From: Paenibacillus thalictri
GTDB lineage: Bacteria; Bacillota; Bacilli; Paenibacillales; NBRC-103111
NCBI RefSeq assembly: GCF_004307995.1
Contig: NZ_SIRE01000008.1
Coordinates: forward strand, 264,642 to 328,641
Direction: 5' to 3'
DNA length: 64,000 bases
This document shows, in pieces, positions 1-8,181 of the stretch. The notes under the pieces are model-generated. The model was not told the origin of the DNA. It saw only the letters and a list, made by a program, of their open reading frames with translations, and did not search any database. Made by a program: the position numbers and the translations under genes. Position 1 is the stretch's first letter. The number at the start of each line of letters is the position of its first letter.

Positions 1-1
1 C

Positions 2-220
2 AGGTTCCATATGGATATCGATCTCGAAATGAAGTTGTTTGTCTCGTTTCTTCGCGAAATCGAGGAAATGGAGTTGTCGGCGGAACTGCTTGACCGAATC
101 ACACCCTTGATGCCTGATCATATGATGCGGGAAGAATGTTATTATTTAACGAAGCTCGCAAGATTAGGTATGGTTCCCGACCCGGCATGCGATCCGGCGA
201 AACCAAGAATAGAGGCTTAA
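2..220 (+). CDS. DUF2935 family protein, C-terminal end (cut by window edge)
   Basis: The reading frame is already open at the first base, so only the last 72 residues are visible and the ATG at 11 is probably internal. The stretch around PLMPDHMMREECYYL resembles the end of the helical DUF2935 repeat found in Bacillus and Paenibacillus proteins, where Met, His and Glu side chains have been proposed to bind metal. The function of the family is unknown. A terminator-like hairpin follows directly, so this is the last gene of its transcript. The family call rests on a short piece and is recalled, not searched. Confidence 0.6.
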   Translation, partial: RFHMDIDLEMKLFVSFLREIEEMELSAELLDRITPLMPDHMMREECYYLTKLARLGMVPDPACDPAKPRIEA

Positions 221-229
221 CCTATAGAT

Positions 230-267
230 CCTCAGGCCTTCGATGACGAAGGGTTTGGGGATTTTTG
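230..267 (+). terminator. Rho-independent terminator after the DUF2935 gene
   Basis: An inner stem CCTTCG-ATGA-CGAAGG is extended by CCTCA pairing with TGGGG (one G-U pair) and is followed by ATTTTTG. It starts 10 nt after the stop codon at 218-220. Confidence 0.65.
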
Positions 268-723
268 CTTAAGAAAGCGATATTTGATGTGTAGTGGAAA
301 GGGGGGCTGCCGAATGGAGAACCATGGGATATACCGTTGCCGCGGAGAAGCTATTCCCCAAATGTTCAGACGAAGATGCGGCAATATGGTGGAACTTCAG
401 AGTGCCTTGTGGTCGGGCTCCGACTGTAACTTTCTCGACTGTGGTACCTCACATCCTGTCAGTCTGGAACCCGATCCGATTGCGGTCGCTCAATTTCTGC
501 TTTTTGAGGTTGTTCTAAACAATTTTACTGTGTAGTTTATTTGTCTGTAAGGCTAAATATTACTGGCAACTTTGTTCCTTAATATGGTAAATTTTTTTTG
601 GAATCAATCTTGACTACGTTTTGAAACATTTATATATATAACCATTTGGATGTTCATTTCGTGAAATGGTAGAAAAAAGATTGCCATTTCATTTGATTCC
701 GCAAAAACATAATACTTTGACTG
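268..723. other. Gene-poor, AT-rich stretch with one promoter-like site
   Basis: I see no convincing gene. Two overlapping open frames between 284 and 535 have atypical composition and no ribosome binding site. The only structured signals are a promoter-like pair at 610-638 and an inverted repeat GAAATGG/CCATTTC at 663-669 and 684-690. Confidence 0.5.
610..638 (+). promoter_or_regulatory. Sigma-A-like promoter upstream of the frameshifted small gene
   Basis: TTGACT at 610-615 and TATATA at 633-638 are separated by 17 nt, close to the ideal housekeeping arrangement. The next open frame downstream is the disrupted gene at 724-1055. Confidence 0.5.
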
Positions 724-1055
724 GTGGAAAATAGGTATAGATTCGACATGGATTCTATTAATAATATAAAAGAGATTCCGTTAGGTAAAGTGACGCTGAG
801 TAGTAAGGAAGACAATGACTATCATTTTCATAAATTCATAGCGTTGAAAGACGGAGTATTAGAAATCTATAGTGAAGTTTCTAATGGAGATCCTATTCAA
901 TTATGGCTTTTAGATAAAAGGAATCGTGATATTCCATCTACTCGGGTTAAGGGGAATTATGTAGAACAACAGTGAAGAAAGGCCAAGTAATCGTTATTTA
1001 TAATACTTATGTGGAATCTGAAGCCACCTATTATATAGAAACGAAAATAGAATAA
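724..1055 (+). pseudogene. Frameshifted small protein of unknown family
   Basis: The first frame runs from a GTG at 724 to TGA at 973-975 (83 aa). A second frame then continues from about 972 to TAA at 1053-1055 with the same character (VKKGQVIVIYNTYVESEATY). Joined, the two give a protein of about 110 residues with alternating hydrophobic and polar residues suggesting a beta-sandwich. A single-base indel near 965-975 would explain the break. There is a good promoter-like site at 610-638 but no convincing ribosome binding site, which fits decay. I do not recognise the family. Two unrelated short frames are the alternative. Confidence 0.4.
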
Positions 1056-1285
1056 AGTGATTGATCGATTTAGCAAGAGGCTACGATGTCTAAGGTGTCT
1101 ATATTTGTAAAGTTGTACTGCTTGTTATAGACTTTGAATCTCGGGGTGCTGTTCTGGACCTCACGTGGCAATTCGTACCGTTAAGTCGGTATTTACCATG
1201 GAGGATTTCTGTTCAAAAGTTATCTCCAATCTATACCTTTTTTGAAACGAGACCTATCGATATGGTGAAATTAAGCTCTGAAAGT

Positions 1286-1311
1286 AAGCCGCGTAAATCG
1301 CGGCTTTTTTT
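1286..1311 (+). terminator. Rho-independent terminator (AAGCCGCG stem)
   Basis: AAGCCGCG at 1286-1293 and CGCGGCTT at 1299-1306 pair perfectly around TAAAT, followed by a run of T. No intact gene lies directly upstream, which suggests that one was lost. The same core, GCCGCG-TAAAT-CGCGGC, recurs after the gene ending at 10200. Confidence 0.8.
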
Positions 1312-1353
1312 GTTTGGTAAATGCTCTCGTTCCCGACGATTCGAACTAAATTC

Positions 1354-1368
1354 GGACAAATATTGTCC
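1354..1368. promoter_or_regulatory. Candidate operator GGACAA-ATA-TTGTCC
   Basis: A perfect 6-bp inverted repeat with a 3-nt centre lies about 45 nt upstream of the -10 box of the AraC-type regulator gene. Its left arm with flank (TCGGACAA) resembles the ATCGGA element near 32.8 and 34.4 kb. Confidence 0.35.
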
Positions 1369-1389
1369 AATAGAGGAGCAGAGTTTTTC

Positions 1390-1418
1390 TTTAACGGGGA
1401 TAGGATAGCCGTTATAAT
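1390..1418 (+). promoter_or_regulatory. Promoter of the AraC-type regulator gene
   Basis: A perfect -10 box TATAAT lies at 1413-1418, with a weak TTTAAC 17 nt upstream. The start codon is at 1456. Confidence 0.5.
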
Positions 1419-1455
1419 ATGGATAGGAAAAAGATGACAGGAGTGATCCGATAGG

Positions 1456-3774
1456 ATGCTGAAAACGACCAATAAAGGAACGTTGTTTTGGACAAACACC
1501 GGCATCGTGATGCTCATCACCTGCACCCCGTTAATTTTGATCGGGGTCATTTTGTATTATGTGGGAAAAAATATGATTGGGGCTGAAGTCAACAAAGCCC
1601 ATCAGCTGCAGCTGGAGCAGTCGATTCAACAAGTCGACGAATATTTGACCAATCTGGAGAAATTTGTCGTCCGTATTTCATTGGATCCCACTTACGACGA
1701 GTCGTTAACTCATCTGGATTTTACAGAAAATTTCCAAAAGACCAAAGATTTATACAAGTCCCTTTCCTTGATGACGGAATCCAATTCGTTGATTAGCAGC
1801 GTAACTTTGTATCTGCGTGACGCGGATAAAATGATCAGCGACGATTCCGGCATTCGCCCGATTCAAACCGCTGCGGACCGCTTGCTGTTCAGTTCGCTGC
1901 TGGGCAAAGAGCAGTTGATCTTCTGGCATTATTCATTAAAGCAAATCCACAAACCCGACTCCTCTTATAAAGCTGTTGTCGTCAAGCTTCCCGGCGGTCA
2001 ACTGACCGGTTCGTACGGAGCGTTTCTGATTTATTTGGATCAAACCAAACTCAACGGCATGGTGCAAAAATTGGTCTCGGGCAGCGGCGTTGCATTCCTC
2101 ATTAATGAGCACGGCGAAGAGTTGACGACCGATCAAGGGACCGGAGAGTCCGGACAGGAACAGCGCTTTTTGAAGGAAGCTTTGCTCAATCGAGTCACTG
2201 GCGAAACCTTAAACGAAAATAACTTTAACTTCGGCTGGAACGATCAAACGTATTCTGTTTCTTACGGCAGCATTAGCAAGCTGGGAGGAAAATGGACGAT
2301 TATTTCCGCAACGCCGACTTCCCAAATCGTGAAACCGGTAACAATCATCTCCAGGCTTATCATTTTTATCAGCGGAGTTGGGGTCATTATCGGTCTTGTG
2401 CTTTCTTGGTTTGCCTCCAATCAGATATATCGTCCCATCCTGCGGCTCAGATCACTCTTTGAAGCAGGGAGAAATGGGAAAATCGAAGAGAAAGATGATA
2501 TCGCTTACATCGAAAACCAGTGGAAACGCCATATGGAAGAACGCGAGATGTTAAACGACAGGATTAAGCAATCGATTCCAGCGCTCAGGGAAAGTTTTTT
2601 GCTGCAATTTTTACAAGGCAATTTATATTCCCACACCGAAAAAGAGATTACAACGCGGCTTCTCCATCTCGATTGGGATGTAAGTGGGAAGCAGCTTGCT
2701 TTTCTTGTTGCCCAGATGCATGGCATCGAGGAGCTGGGAGGGCCGTATTCGGATCGAGATTCTCAGCTTATCACCTTTGCCGCCTCCAATATTTTGCTGG
2801 AGCTCGGTTCTCAGAACATCAAGATGATTCATGTATTTAATTTTCAGGATTTATCGGTGGGCGCTCTGCTGGTGCTGGACCCCAATGAAGAGGACAACGT
2901 GCTTGTTCTGAAAAAGCATGGCGAAGCTTTCATATCCGCTGTAAACAACGTCTTGCGCATGAAAACGACCGTTGTGGTCAGTCATATCGCCGATTCCATT
3001 ATGGGGACGCCCAAAATCCTGGAGCAAGCGCGCAAGGCGCTGCGCTTTCGTGATGTACATACGTCCAACCAGCTTCTCGATATGAGCCAGTATGGAATGC
3101 TGCAAAGCCGGCAGATGAATTATCCCATGGAGCTGGAACGGGACATTGTGCATGCGGTCAGTATTGGCTTGGAAGAGGAAGCTGTTCGGTTAGTCAAACA
3201 ATTTCTGGCCGTGCTTCAGATGACGAACGGTACGGAAATGATGATTCATCAAGGGATGATGAAGCTGCTCGGATCGATTCACGATATGATCATCCGCTGT
3301 GGCATGAGCCTCGACGATATGTACGACGGCGCTCATTTATACGAGCAGTTTGTGCAAATCCACGAGCCTGCTGAAATGCTGCATTGGTTCGAACATAAGG
3401 TGATCGCTCCTTTTGTTAGAGCGCTGTCCATTACATACGATGCCCATTTGCGGGAGCAAATCGAGCAGATCTTATCCGAACTGAGCGAACACTATTTGTC
3501 CAATGTCTCTCTGGAAATCTACGCCGACCGGTTAAATGTCAGTCCGTCCAAGCTCAGCAAAGCGTTTAAACAGATTACCGGAGTGAACTTTATCGATTAC
3601 GTTGTAAGACTGCGGCTGGAACGCTGCAAAGAGCTGCTCGTTCGCTCCGATATGAAAATTAACGATATCGCCGAAACCTTAAACTATCATCCGTCGTATT
3701 TGATCCGCTTGTTTAGAAAAAGCGAAGGCATGACACCCGGCCAATATCGGGAAAAGCACACGCAAAGCTTGTAA
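1456..3774 (+). CDS. Membrane-anchored AraC family regulator with extracellular sensor
   Basis: This 772-residue protein belongs to the large Paenibacillus class in which two membrane segments flank an extracytoplasmic sensor region, fused to a C-terminal AraC DNA-binding domain. The first membrane segment is about residues 12-35 and the second about 297-320 (LIIFISGVGVIIGLVLSW). The last 100 residues form two helix-turn-helix units, the second ending in SYLIRLFRKSEGMTPGQYRE. It sits alone before the importer genes that start at 3955 and is separated from them by a terminator, so it probably senses the imported glycan outside the cell and activates those genes. AGGAG at 1439-1443 supports the ATG. 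A close paralogue of 763 residues lies at 55371-57662 next to a second importer. Confidence 0.88.
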   Translation: MLKTTNKGTLFWTNTGIVMLITCTPLILIGVILYYVGKNMIGAEVNKAHQLQLEQSIQQVDEYLTNLEKFVVRISLDPTYDESLTHLDFTENFQKTKDLYKSLSLMTESNSLISSVTLYLRDADKMISDDSGIRPIQTAADRLLFSSLLGKEQLIFWHYSLKQIHKPDSSYKAVVVKLPGGQLTGSYGAFLIYLDQTKLNGMVQKLVSGSGVAFLINEHGEELTTDQGTGESGQEQRFLKEALLNRVTGETLNENNFNFGWNDQTYSVSYGSISKLGGKWTIISATPTSQIVKPVTIISRLIIFISGVGVIIGLVLSWFASNQIYRPILRLRSLFEAGRNGKIEEKDDIAYIENQWKRHMEEREMLNDRIKQSIPALRESFLLQFLQGNLYSHTEKEITTRLLHLDWDVSGKQLAFLVAQMHGIEELGGPYSDRDSQLITFAASNILLELGSQNIKMIHVFNFQDLSVGALLVLDPNEEDNVLVLKKHGEAFISAVNNVLRMKTTVVVSHIADSIMGTPKILEQARKALRFRDVHTSNQLLDMSQYGMLQSRQMNYPMELERDIVHAVSIGLEEEAVRLVKQFLAVLQMTNGTEMMIHQGMMKLLGSIHDMIIRCGMSLDDMYDGAHLYEQFVQIHEPAEMLHWFEHKVIAPFVRALSITYDAHLREQIEQILSELSEHYLSNVSLEIYADRLNVSPSKLSKAFKQITGVNFIDYVVRLRLERCKELLVRSDMKINDIAETLNYHPSYLIRLFRKSEGMTPGQYREKHTQSL

Positions 3775-3800
3775 AAGGCCCCTTTTGCAAGCTTTTTTTA
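3765..3800 (+). terminator. Terminator overlapping the stop codon of the AraC-type gene
   Basis: AAGCTTG-T-AAAAGG pairs with CCTTTT-G-CAAGCTT and is followed by seven T. The left arm contains the TAA stop codon, so the regulator is transcribed separately from the downstream importer operon. Confidence 0.75.
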
Positions 3801-3823
3801 TCCGTCAAAAAAGGTAAATCGGC

Positions 3824-3875
3824 GGAAATCGCCCCGTCAGCCGGACGAAAATTGCGTTTATTCCAGGAAATCGCC
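3824..3875 (+). promoter_or_regulatory. Two direct repeats GGAAATCGCC, candidate AraC-type binding sites
   Basis: Identical 10-mers at 3824-3833 and 3866-3875 lie 42 nt apart, four helical turns, in the 180-nt gap between the AraC-type gene and the first permease. AraC family activators commonly bind direct repeats on one face of the helix upstream of target promoters. Which regulator binds here is inferred. Confidence 0.4.
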
Positions 3876-3954
3876 GCAGTATCCGGGGAAAAAAGAGTTG
3901 ATTGCCGGAAATGAAACGACCCGGTATGGTGTTAATAAAAAGGAGGCATGGTTC

Positions 3955-4920
3955 ATGTTCATACAAACGGATACAGCTTTGGAAGAGCGCCCCGCGTTAC
4001 AAAAGAAAACGAAAACGGGCATCGTCTGGCACGGCATCAAGAGAGATAAAATTCTTTATGTATTGATGCTGCCGGGCCTGCTTTTCTTCCTCATATTCAA
4101 ATATGTCCCTTTGTGGGGGATCGTTATCGCATTTCAGGACTATTCACCGTATATGGGCATGTGGGCCAGTGACTGGGTAGGCCTGGATCACTTCACCCGA
4201 TTGTTTGGCAATCTGGATTTTTTCATACTGTTCCGCAATACGATGCTGATCAGTTTGCTCAACCTTGTGTTTTTTTTCCCGGTACCGATCCTGTTGTCCT
4301 TGCTATTAAGCGAATTGAACAATATGGTGTTCAGGCGATGGGTGCAGTCGATCGTATATCTTCCGCATTTCCTGTCATGGGTCGTTGTGGTCGGCGTCAC
4401 CTTCCTGCTGCTGTCGCAATCGTCTGGCGTTGTGAACTTGGCGCTTGCCGATATGGGTTTTCAGAAAATCGACTTCCTGACCAATAAATCGTTATTTTGG
4501 ATCATGCTCACCTTGCAAAATATATGGAAGGAAACCGGGTGGGGCACAATCATTTTCCTTGCCGCTATCGCCGGCATTGATCCCCAGCTGTACGAGGCCG
4601 CCAAGATGGACGGAGCGAGCCGGCTGAGGCAAATATGGCATATTACGCTTCCGGCGATCCGCAGCGTCATCATCGTCTTGTTTATTTTACGCATCGGGCA
4701 AATTATGGACGTCGGCTTTGAACAGGTGTTTCTGATGATGAACGGGGCTGTATCGGAAGTGGCGGATGTGTTTGAAACTTACGTCTACCGGGTCGGCATC
4801 CAGGGCGGACAGTTCAGCTACAGCACGGCGGTTGGGTTATTCAAATCATTTGTCGGATTATTCCTGGTAGTCATTGCGAATCAGCTGGCCAAACGCTTCG
4901 GAGAAGAAGGTGTATATTGA
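3955..4920 (+). CDS. ABC carbohydrate importer permease, LplB/YteP type
   Basis: The 321-residue product is an integral membrane subunit of a CUT1-type sugar importer. It has about six membrane segments, the family signature FKYVPLWGIVIAFQDYSPY near residues 30-50, and the EAA loop that contacts the ATPase (LYEAAKMDGASRLRQIWHITLP, about residues 212-233). The start at 3955 is chosen because AGGAGG at 3941-3946 is 8 nt upstream. The second permease and the binding lipoprotein follow on the same strand. No ATPase gene is present, which is usual for this group: a shared MsmX-like ATPase encoded elsewhere is expected. Confidence 0.92.
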   Translation: MFIQTDTALEERPALQKKTKTGIVWHGIKRDKILYVLMLPGLLFFLIFKYVPLWGIVIAFQDYSPYMGMWASDWVGLDHFTRLFGNLDFFILFRNTMLISLLNLVFFFPVPILLSLLLSELNNMVFRRWVQSIVYLPHFLSWVVVVGVTFLLLSQSSGVVNLALADMGFQKIDFLTNKSLFWIMLTLQNIWKETGWGTIIFLAAIAGIDPQLYEAAKMDGASRLRQIWHITLPAIRSVIIVLFILRIGQIMDVGFEQVFLMMNGAVSEVADVFETYVYRVGIQGGQFSYSTAVGLFKSFVGLFLVVIANQLAKRFGEEGVY

Positions 4921-4955
4921 GTACGCCCGGCACAGTAAAAAAGGAGGTTGCGAAC

Positions 4956-5837
4956 ATGAAAGAAAGCATAGGGGACCGACTATTCGGTTGGGCTAATGCC
5001 GTTATCCTCGTATTCATCAGCATTGTTACAATATTCCCGTTATATTATGTCCTTGTCGTTTCATTCACCAGTCCGTCGGAGTATTTGGATAAGATGGGGT
5101 TTGTGTTTTTCCCGGAGCAGTGGACGTTAAGATCGTATGAATATTTGCTCTCAACTTCGTCGTTTAAAGACTCCATGTTAGTCAGTTTATTTCTGTCTAC
5201 CGTCGGTACAGCTTTAAGTTTGTTAGTCACAGCCGCATTATCTTACGGCTTGTCGAGAAAGCGATTACAGGGGCGCAAGCTGTTTCAGTTTCTCATTTTG
5301 ATAACGATTTTATTTAACCCGGGCCTCATTCCGCCTTATTTGCTGGTACGGGATCTCGGACTGATGAACAGCATTTGGTCATTAATACTTCCCGTATTGA
5401 CGAGCGGCTGGTATGTAATCTTGATGCGGAGCTTCTTCGACAGCATTCCGGTAGAGCTGGAGGATGCCGGAATGATCGACGGCTGCAGCGATGCCGGCAT
5501 CTTCTTCAAAATCATCCTTCCGTTATCGTTGCCGGCCATGGCCGCGTTTGGCCTATTTTATGCGGTTTCATATTGGAATACGTTTTTTAACGCGATTCTT
5601 TACATTAACGATAATACCTTGTGGCCGCTGCAGCTGGTTTTGCGCAACATGCTGATCGATTCGTCCACGGCGGTCGGCGGGGCGGTAGCCATGGAAATGA
5701 TGTCCGAACAGCAAATACCCGCGCAAACGTTAAAGATGGCCGCTGTGGTCATTGCCACGCTGCCGATATTGCTCGTATACCCGTTTCTGCAAAAACATTT
5801 CGACAAGGGGGTGATGTTGGGATCGGTAAAAGGCTAA
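4956..5837 (+). CDS. ABC carbohydrate importer permease, YtcP type
   Basis: This is the partner permease (293 aa) of the upstream gene, with six membrane segments and the EAA loop ELEDAGMIDGCSDAGIFFKI near residues 169-188. It ends in the conserved DKGVMLGSVKG tail of the YtcP family. AAGGAGG at 4941-4947 sets the ATG at 4956. Together with the preceding subunit it forms the membrane channel for an oligosaccharide of unknown identity. Confidence 0.92.
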   Translation: MKESIGDRLFGWANAVILVFISIVTIFPLYYVLVVSFTSPSEYLDKMGFVFFPEQWTLRSYEYLLSTSSFKDSMLVSLFLSTVGTALSLLVTAALSYGLSRKRLQGRKLFQFLILITILFNPGLIPPYLLVRDLGLMNSIWSLILPVLTSGWYVILMRSFFDSIPVELEDAGMIDGCSDAGIFFKIILPLSLPAMAAFGLFYAVSYWNTFFNAILYINDNTLWPLQLVLRNMLIDSSTAVGGAVAMEMMSEQQIPAQTLKMAAVVIATLPILLVYPFLQKHFDKGVMLGSVKG

Positions 5838-5902
5838 GCGGCAAAACTTCATCGGATTTGTTACCCAATCTGTATAACCAACAAATAAGGGAGGTAGTTG
5901 TC

Positions 5903-7426
5903 TTGAAAGTAACGTTGAAACTTGTCGGAACCGGTATGGCGGCTTGTATGTTGTTATTGTCCGCTTGCTCGGGTGCCGCAAATACCGGAAAAAATGAAGG
6001 GGGAACCACAGCGGCCGGAACGAAAAGCGACAGCACGAATAAATCGGGGCCTCCAACGGAGATCAGCATTATTACCGAATTCCACACGACGGAGCCGCCT
6101 AGTCAAGAGAATCCGGTATTAAAGGAGTTCGAGAAACGCACCAATACGAAGCTGAATATCATTTGGGTTTCCCCGAACAATTGGACGGAAAAACAAAATG
6201 TCGTACTTGCTTCCGGCGATATGCCGGATTTAATGAAGGTGGCCGATCTGCGCAACCCGCTAATGCAGCAAATGGCAAGGCAAGGAGCATTCTGGGACTT
6301 GGCTCCCTTCATCAAAGATTACCCCCACTTAATGGAGTATCCGAAAAGCGTATGGGATTCGACCAAAATCAACGGGAAAAATTACGCTCTGCCATCGGTC
6401 AGACCGCTGGAAGGTTCGTCGGTTATGGGGATCCGCAAAGACTGGCTGGATAAATTGAACCTGAAGGTCCCGACCACAACGGATGAGCTGTATGGGGTTA
6501 TGAAAGCGTTTGTCACTAAAGATCCCGATGGCAACGGCAAAAATGATACGGTCGGCTACAACATGAGAGACCCCGGACTTTTCTTGGAGAACGTCTTTAA
6601 TAAAAGCAACGGCAAATGGAAGCTGCAGGACGGCAAGCTGGCCGACACCACGTTGGAGCCGGGAACGCGTGACTATTTGGTGTGGATGAACAAAGCGTAT
6701 ACGGAAGGCCTGATCCCCAAAGACTTCGCCGTGATGAAGACGACGCAAGCGGAGGAATTGGCCACATCGGGCAAATCCGGATTAACGACCGACGGGATGC
6801 TTGGATTATGGCGGCAAATCGAAAATCCGCGCAAATCCGACCCGAAGGCCGATTATATGGCCCTAACGTCCTTAAACGGCGTCACTACGCAATCCGCCGG
6901 GTTTCTCGGCGTGTACCTGATTCCCAAGAAGGTGCCCGAAGCCAAGGTGAAGAAAATTTTGGAGCTGATGGACTACGGCGCTACGGAGGAAGGCTTCAGC
7001 TTAGCGATATACGGCATCAAAGGCGTACATTACAACGAAGTCGACGGATTTAAAGTAGGGACCAAGCAAGCGGATACGGACAGTATTTCGGTCAGTTCCT
7101 TCGGTAAAATTTTCGAACGTTACGAGAAATATTTGTACGCTTATGCGCCAGGCATGACAAAAGAAGTGTTCGAGCGGAATAAAGTGATTTTGGATGAAAA
7201 AGCGAAAATCAGCATTCCCGATCCCTCCATCGGATTAATCTCGGAAACGGATATTCGCGTCGGTGCCGAATATAAGAAGAAAACCGACGATTTGAAGGTA
7301 AAGGTGATCATGGGACAGGAACCGATCGGGTCCTGGGACAATTATGTCAAAAAGCTGAAAGAGGACACGGAATATCAAAAAATAATTGCCGAAATGAACA
7401 AAGCTTACCAAGAACGGGCTAAATAA
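5903..7426 (+). CDS. Extracellular sugar-binding lipoprotein of the first importer
   Basis: A TTG start 8 nt after AGGGAGG gives a 507-residue protein with a lipoprotein signal peptide ending in the lipobox LLSAC (Cys about 24), followed by a Gly/Thr/Ser-rich linker. The rest is a two-lobed solute-binding domain of the YtcQ/LplA type that includes a DPDGNGKND calcium-loop-like segment. It would be anchored outside the membrane and deliver a glycan oligomer to the two preceding permeases. It is closely similar in layout to the protein at 53796-55343. Confidence 0.9.
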   Translation: MKVTLKLVGTGMAACMLLLSACSGAANTGKNEGGTTAAGTKSDSTNKSGPPTEISIITEFHTTEPPSQENPVLKEFEKRTNTKLNIIWVSPNNWTEKQNVVLASGDMPDLMKVADLRNPLMQQMARQGAFWDLAPFIKDYPHLMEYPKSVWDSTKINGKNYALPSVRPLEGSSVMGIRKDWLDKLNLKVPTTTDELYGVMKAFVTKDPDGNGKNDTVGYNMRDPGLFLENVFNKSNGKWKLQDGKLADTTLEPGTRDYLVWMNKAYTEGLIPKDFAVMKTTQAEELATSGKSGLTTDGMLGLWRQIENPRKSDPKADYMALTSLNGVTTQSAGFLGVYLIPKKVPEAKVKKILELMDYGATEEGFSLAIYGIKGVHYNEVDGFKVGTKQADTDSISVSSFGKIFERYEKYLYAYAPGMTKEVFERNKVILDEKAKISIPDPSIGLISETDIRVGAEYKKKTDDLKVKVIMGQEPIGSWDNYVKKLKEDTEYQKIIAEMNKAYQERAK

Positions 7427-7512
7427 CGAATTAATTAATGTGCTAAATAATTTTCGGCCCCAGTCGCACATACGTCGGGGTCGGCCTTATTAAAGATGGA
7501 GGAATGCGTATT

Positions 7513-8151
7513 ATGAAACAATACAACTATACAGTTTTGATTCACGGCCAATTGTCGACAAACAAATTTCGTTATCCGAATGAAAAACGGGAGGTGATTT
7601 GCTCCACCACGCTGATCCAAGGAAACGGCGTCAACATCATCGTTGATCCGGGGTGGCGCGATGAGCCGCTGCTGGAGCAGCTTAAGCTGCACGGGTTGTC
7701 CCCGGAGCAAATCGACATCGTGTACGTCACTCATATGCATGCCGATCATTACCGTTCGATTCGGTTGTTTCCGCAGGCGAAGAAGTTGGGCTACCGCAAG
7801 GAAATCGACAATTGGAGGAACAAAATCAGCGAAGCCGACCGCGATATTTTGGAAAACCTGGAGCCGGTCGACAAGGAGATTTACGAGGACATAACAATCG
7901 TGGAAACACCCGGCCATACGCTGGAGCACACCTCCGTATTGTTTCAGCATCAAGGAAAGCAGGTGCTTGTCGCCGCGGACGCCGTTTTAGTGATCGAATA
8001 TTTTGAACATAGGGAAGTACATGTCATTTCAGAAGATCAGGAGCTCGCCCGGCAGACGATCGATAAGGTCAGAGCTTTGGCGGATATCATCATCCCCGGG
8101 CACGATGCGCCATTTGAGAACTGGTTTAAGGATAACAAGCAGCGGTCGTAA
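7513..8151 (+). CDS. MBL-fold metallohydrolase in the first glycan locus
   Basis: The 212-residue protein carries the metallo-beta-lactamase-fold metal motif HMHADH (near residue 75), a downstream PGHTLEH and AADAV, and a terminal IIPGHD, so the full set of zinc ligands is present. It lacks a signal peptide and is expected in the cytoplasm. The ATG at 7513 is preferred over the in-frame ATG at 7504 because GGAGG at 7498-7502 would be only 1 nt from the latter. It follows the binding protein and precedes a GHL6-like gene, so a hydrolytic role on the imported compound, such as a lactone or ester, is plausible but unproven. Confidence 0.85.
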   Translation: MKQYNYTVLIHGQLSTNKFRYPNEKREVICSTTLIQGNGVNIIVDPGWRDEPLLEQLKLHGLSPEQIDIVYVTHMHADHYRSIRLFPQAKKLGYRKEIDNWRNKISEADRDILENLEPVDKEIYEDITIVETPGHTLEHTSVLFQHQGKQVLVAADAVLVIEYFEHREVHVISEDQELARQTIDKVRALADIIIPGHDAPFENWFKDNKQRS

Positions 8152-8181
8152 AAGAAAAGGTAGAGATGGAGGAACTAGTTG

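Larger units (their letters stand above)
1056..1455. other. Intergenic stretch with terminator, palindrome and promoter
   Basis: No gene is supported. An open frame without any start codon runs from about 1096 to 1400. It is not reported as coding because it crosses a perfect terminator hairpin (1286-1311) and an inverted repeat (1354-1368). The 3' part holds the promoter of the AraC-type gene. Confidence 0.5.

Noticed and set aside
284..535. Two overlapping open frames of 83 and 74 codons
   Set aside because: No ribosome binding site, Cys- and Arg-rich random-looking composition, and two frames compete for the same DNA.
1096..1400. Long open frame without a start codon
   Set aside because: It runs through a perfect terminator and an inverted repeat. 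No family is recognisable, so at most it is a relic.
7441..7500. GC-rich segment GGCCCCAGTCGCAC...GTCGGGGTCGGCC considered as a terminator
   Set aside because: The arms pair only with awkward offsets and there is no T-run.
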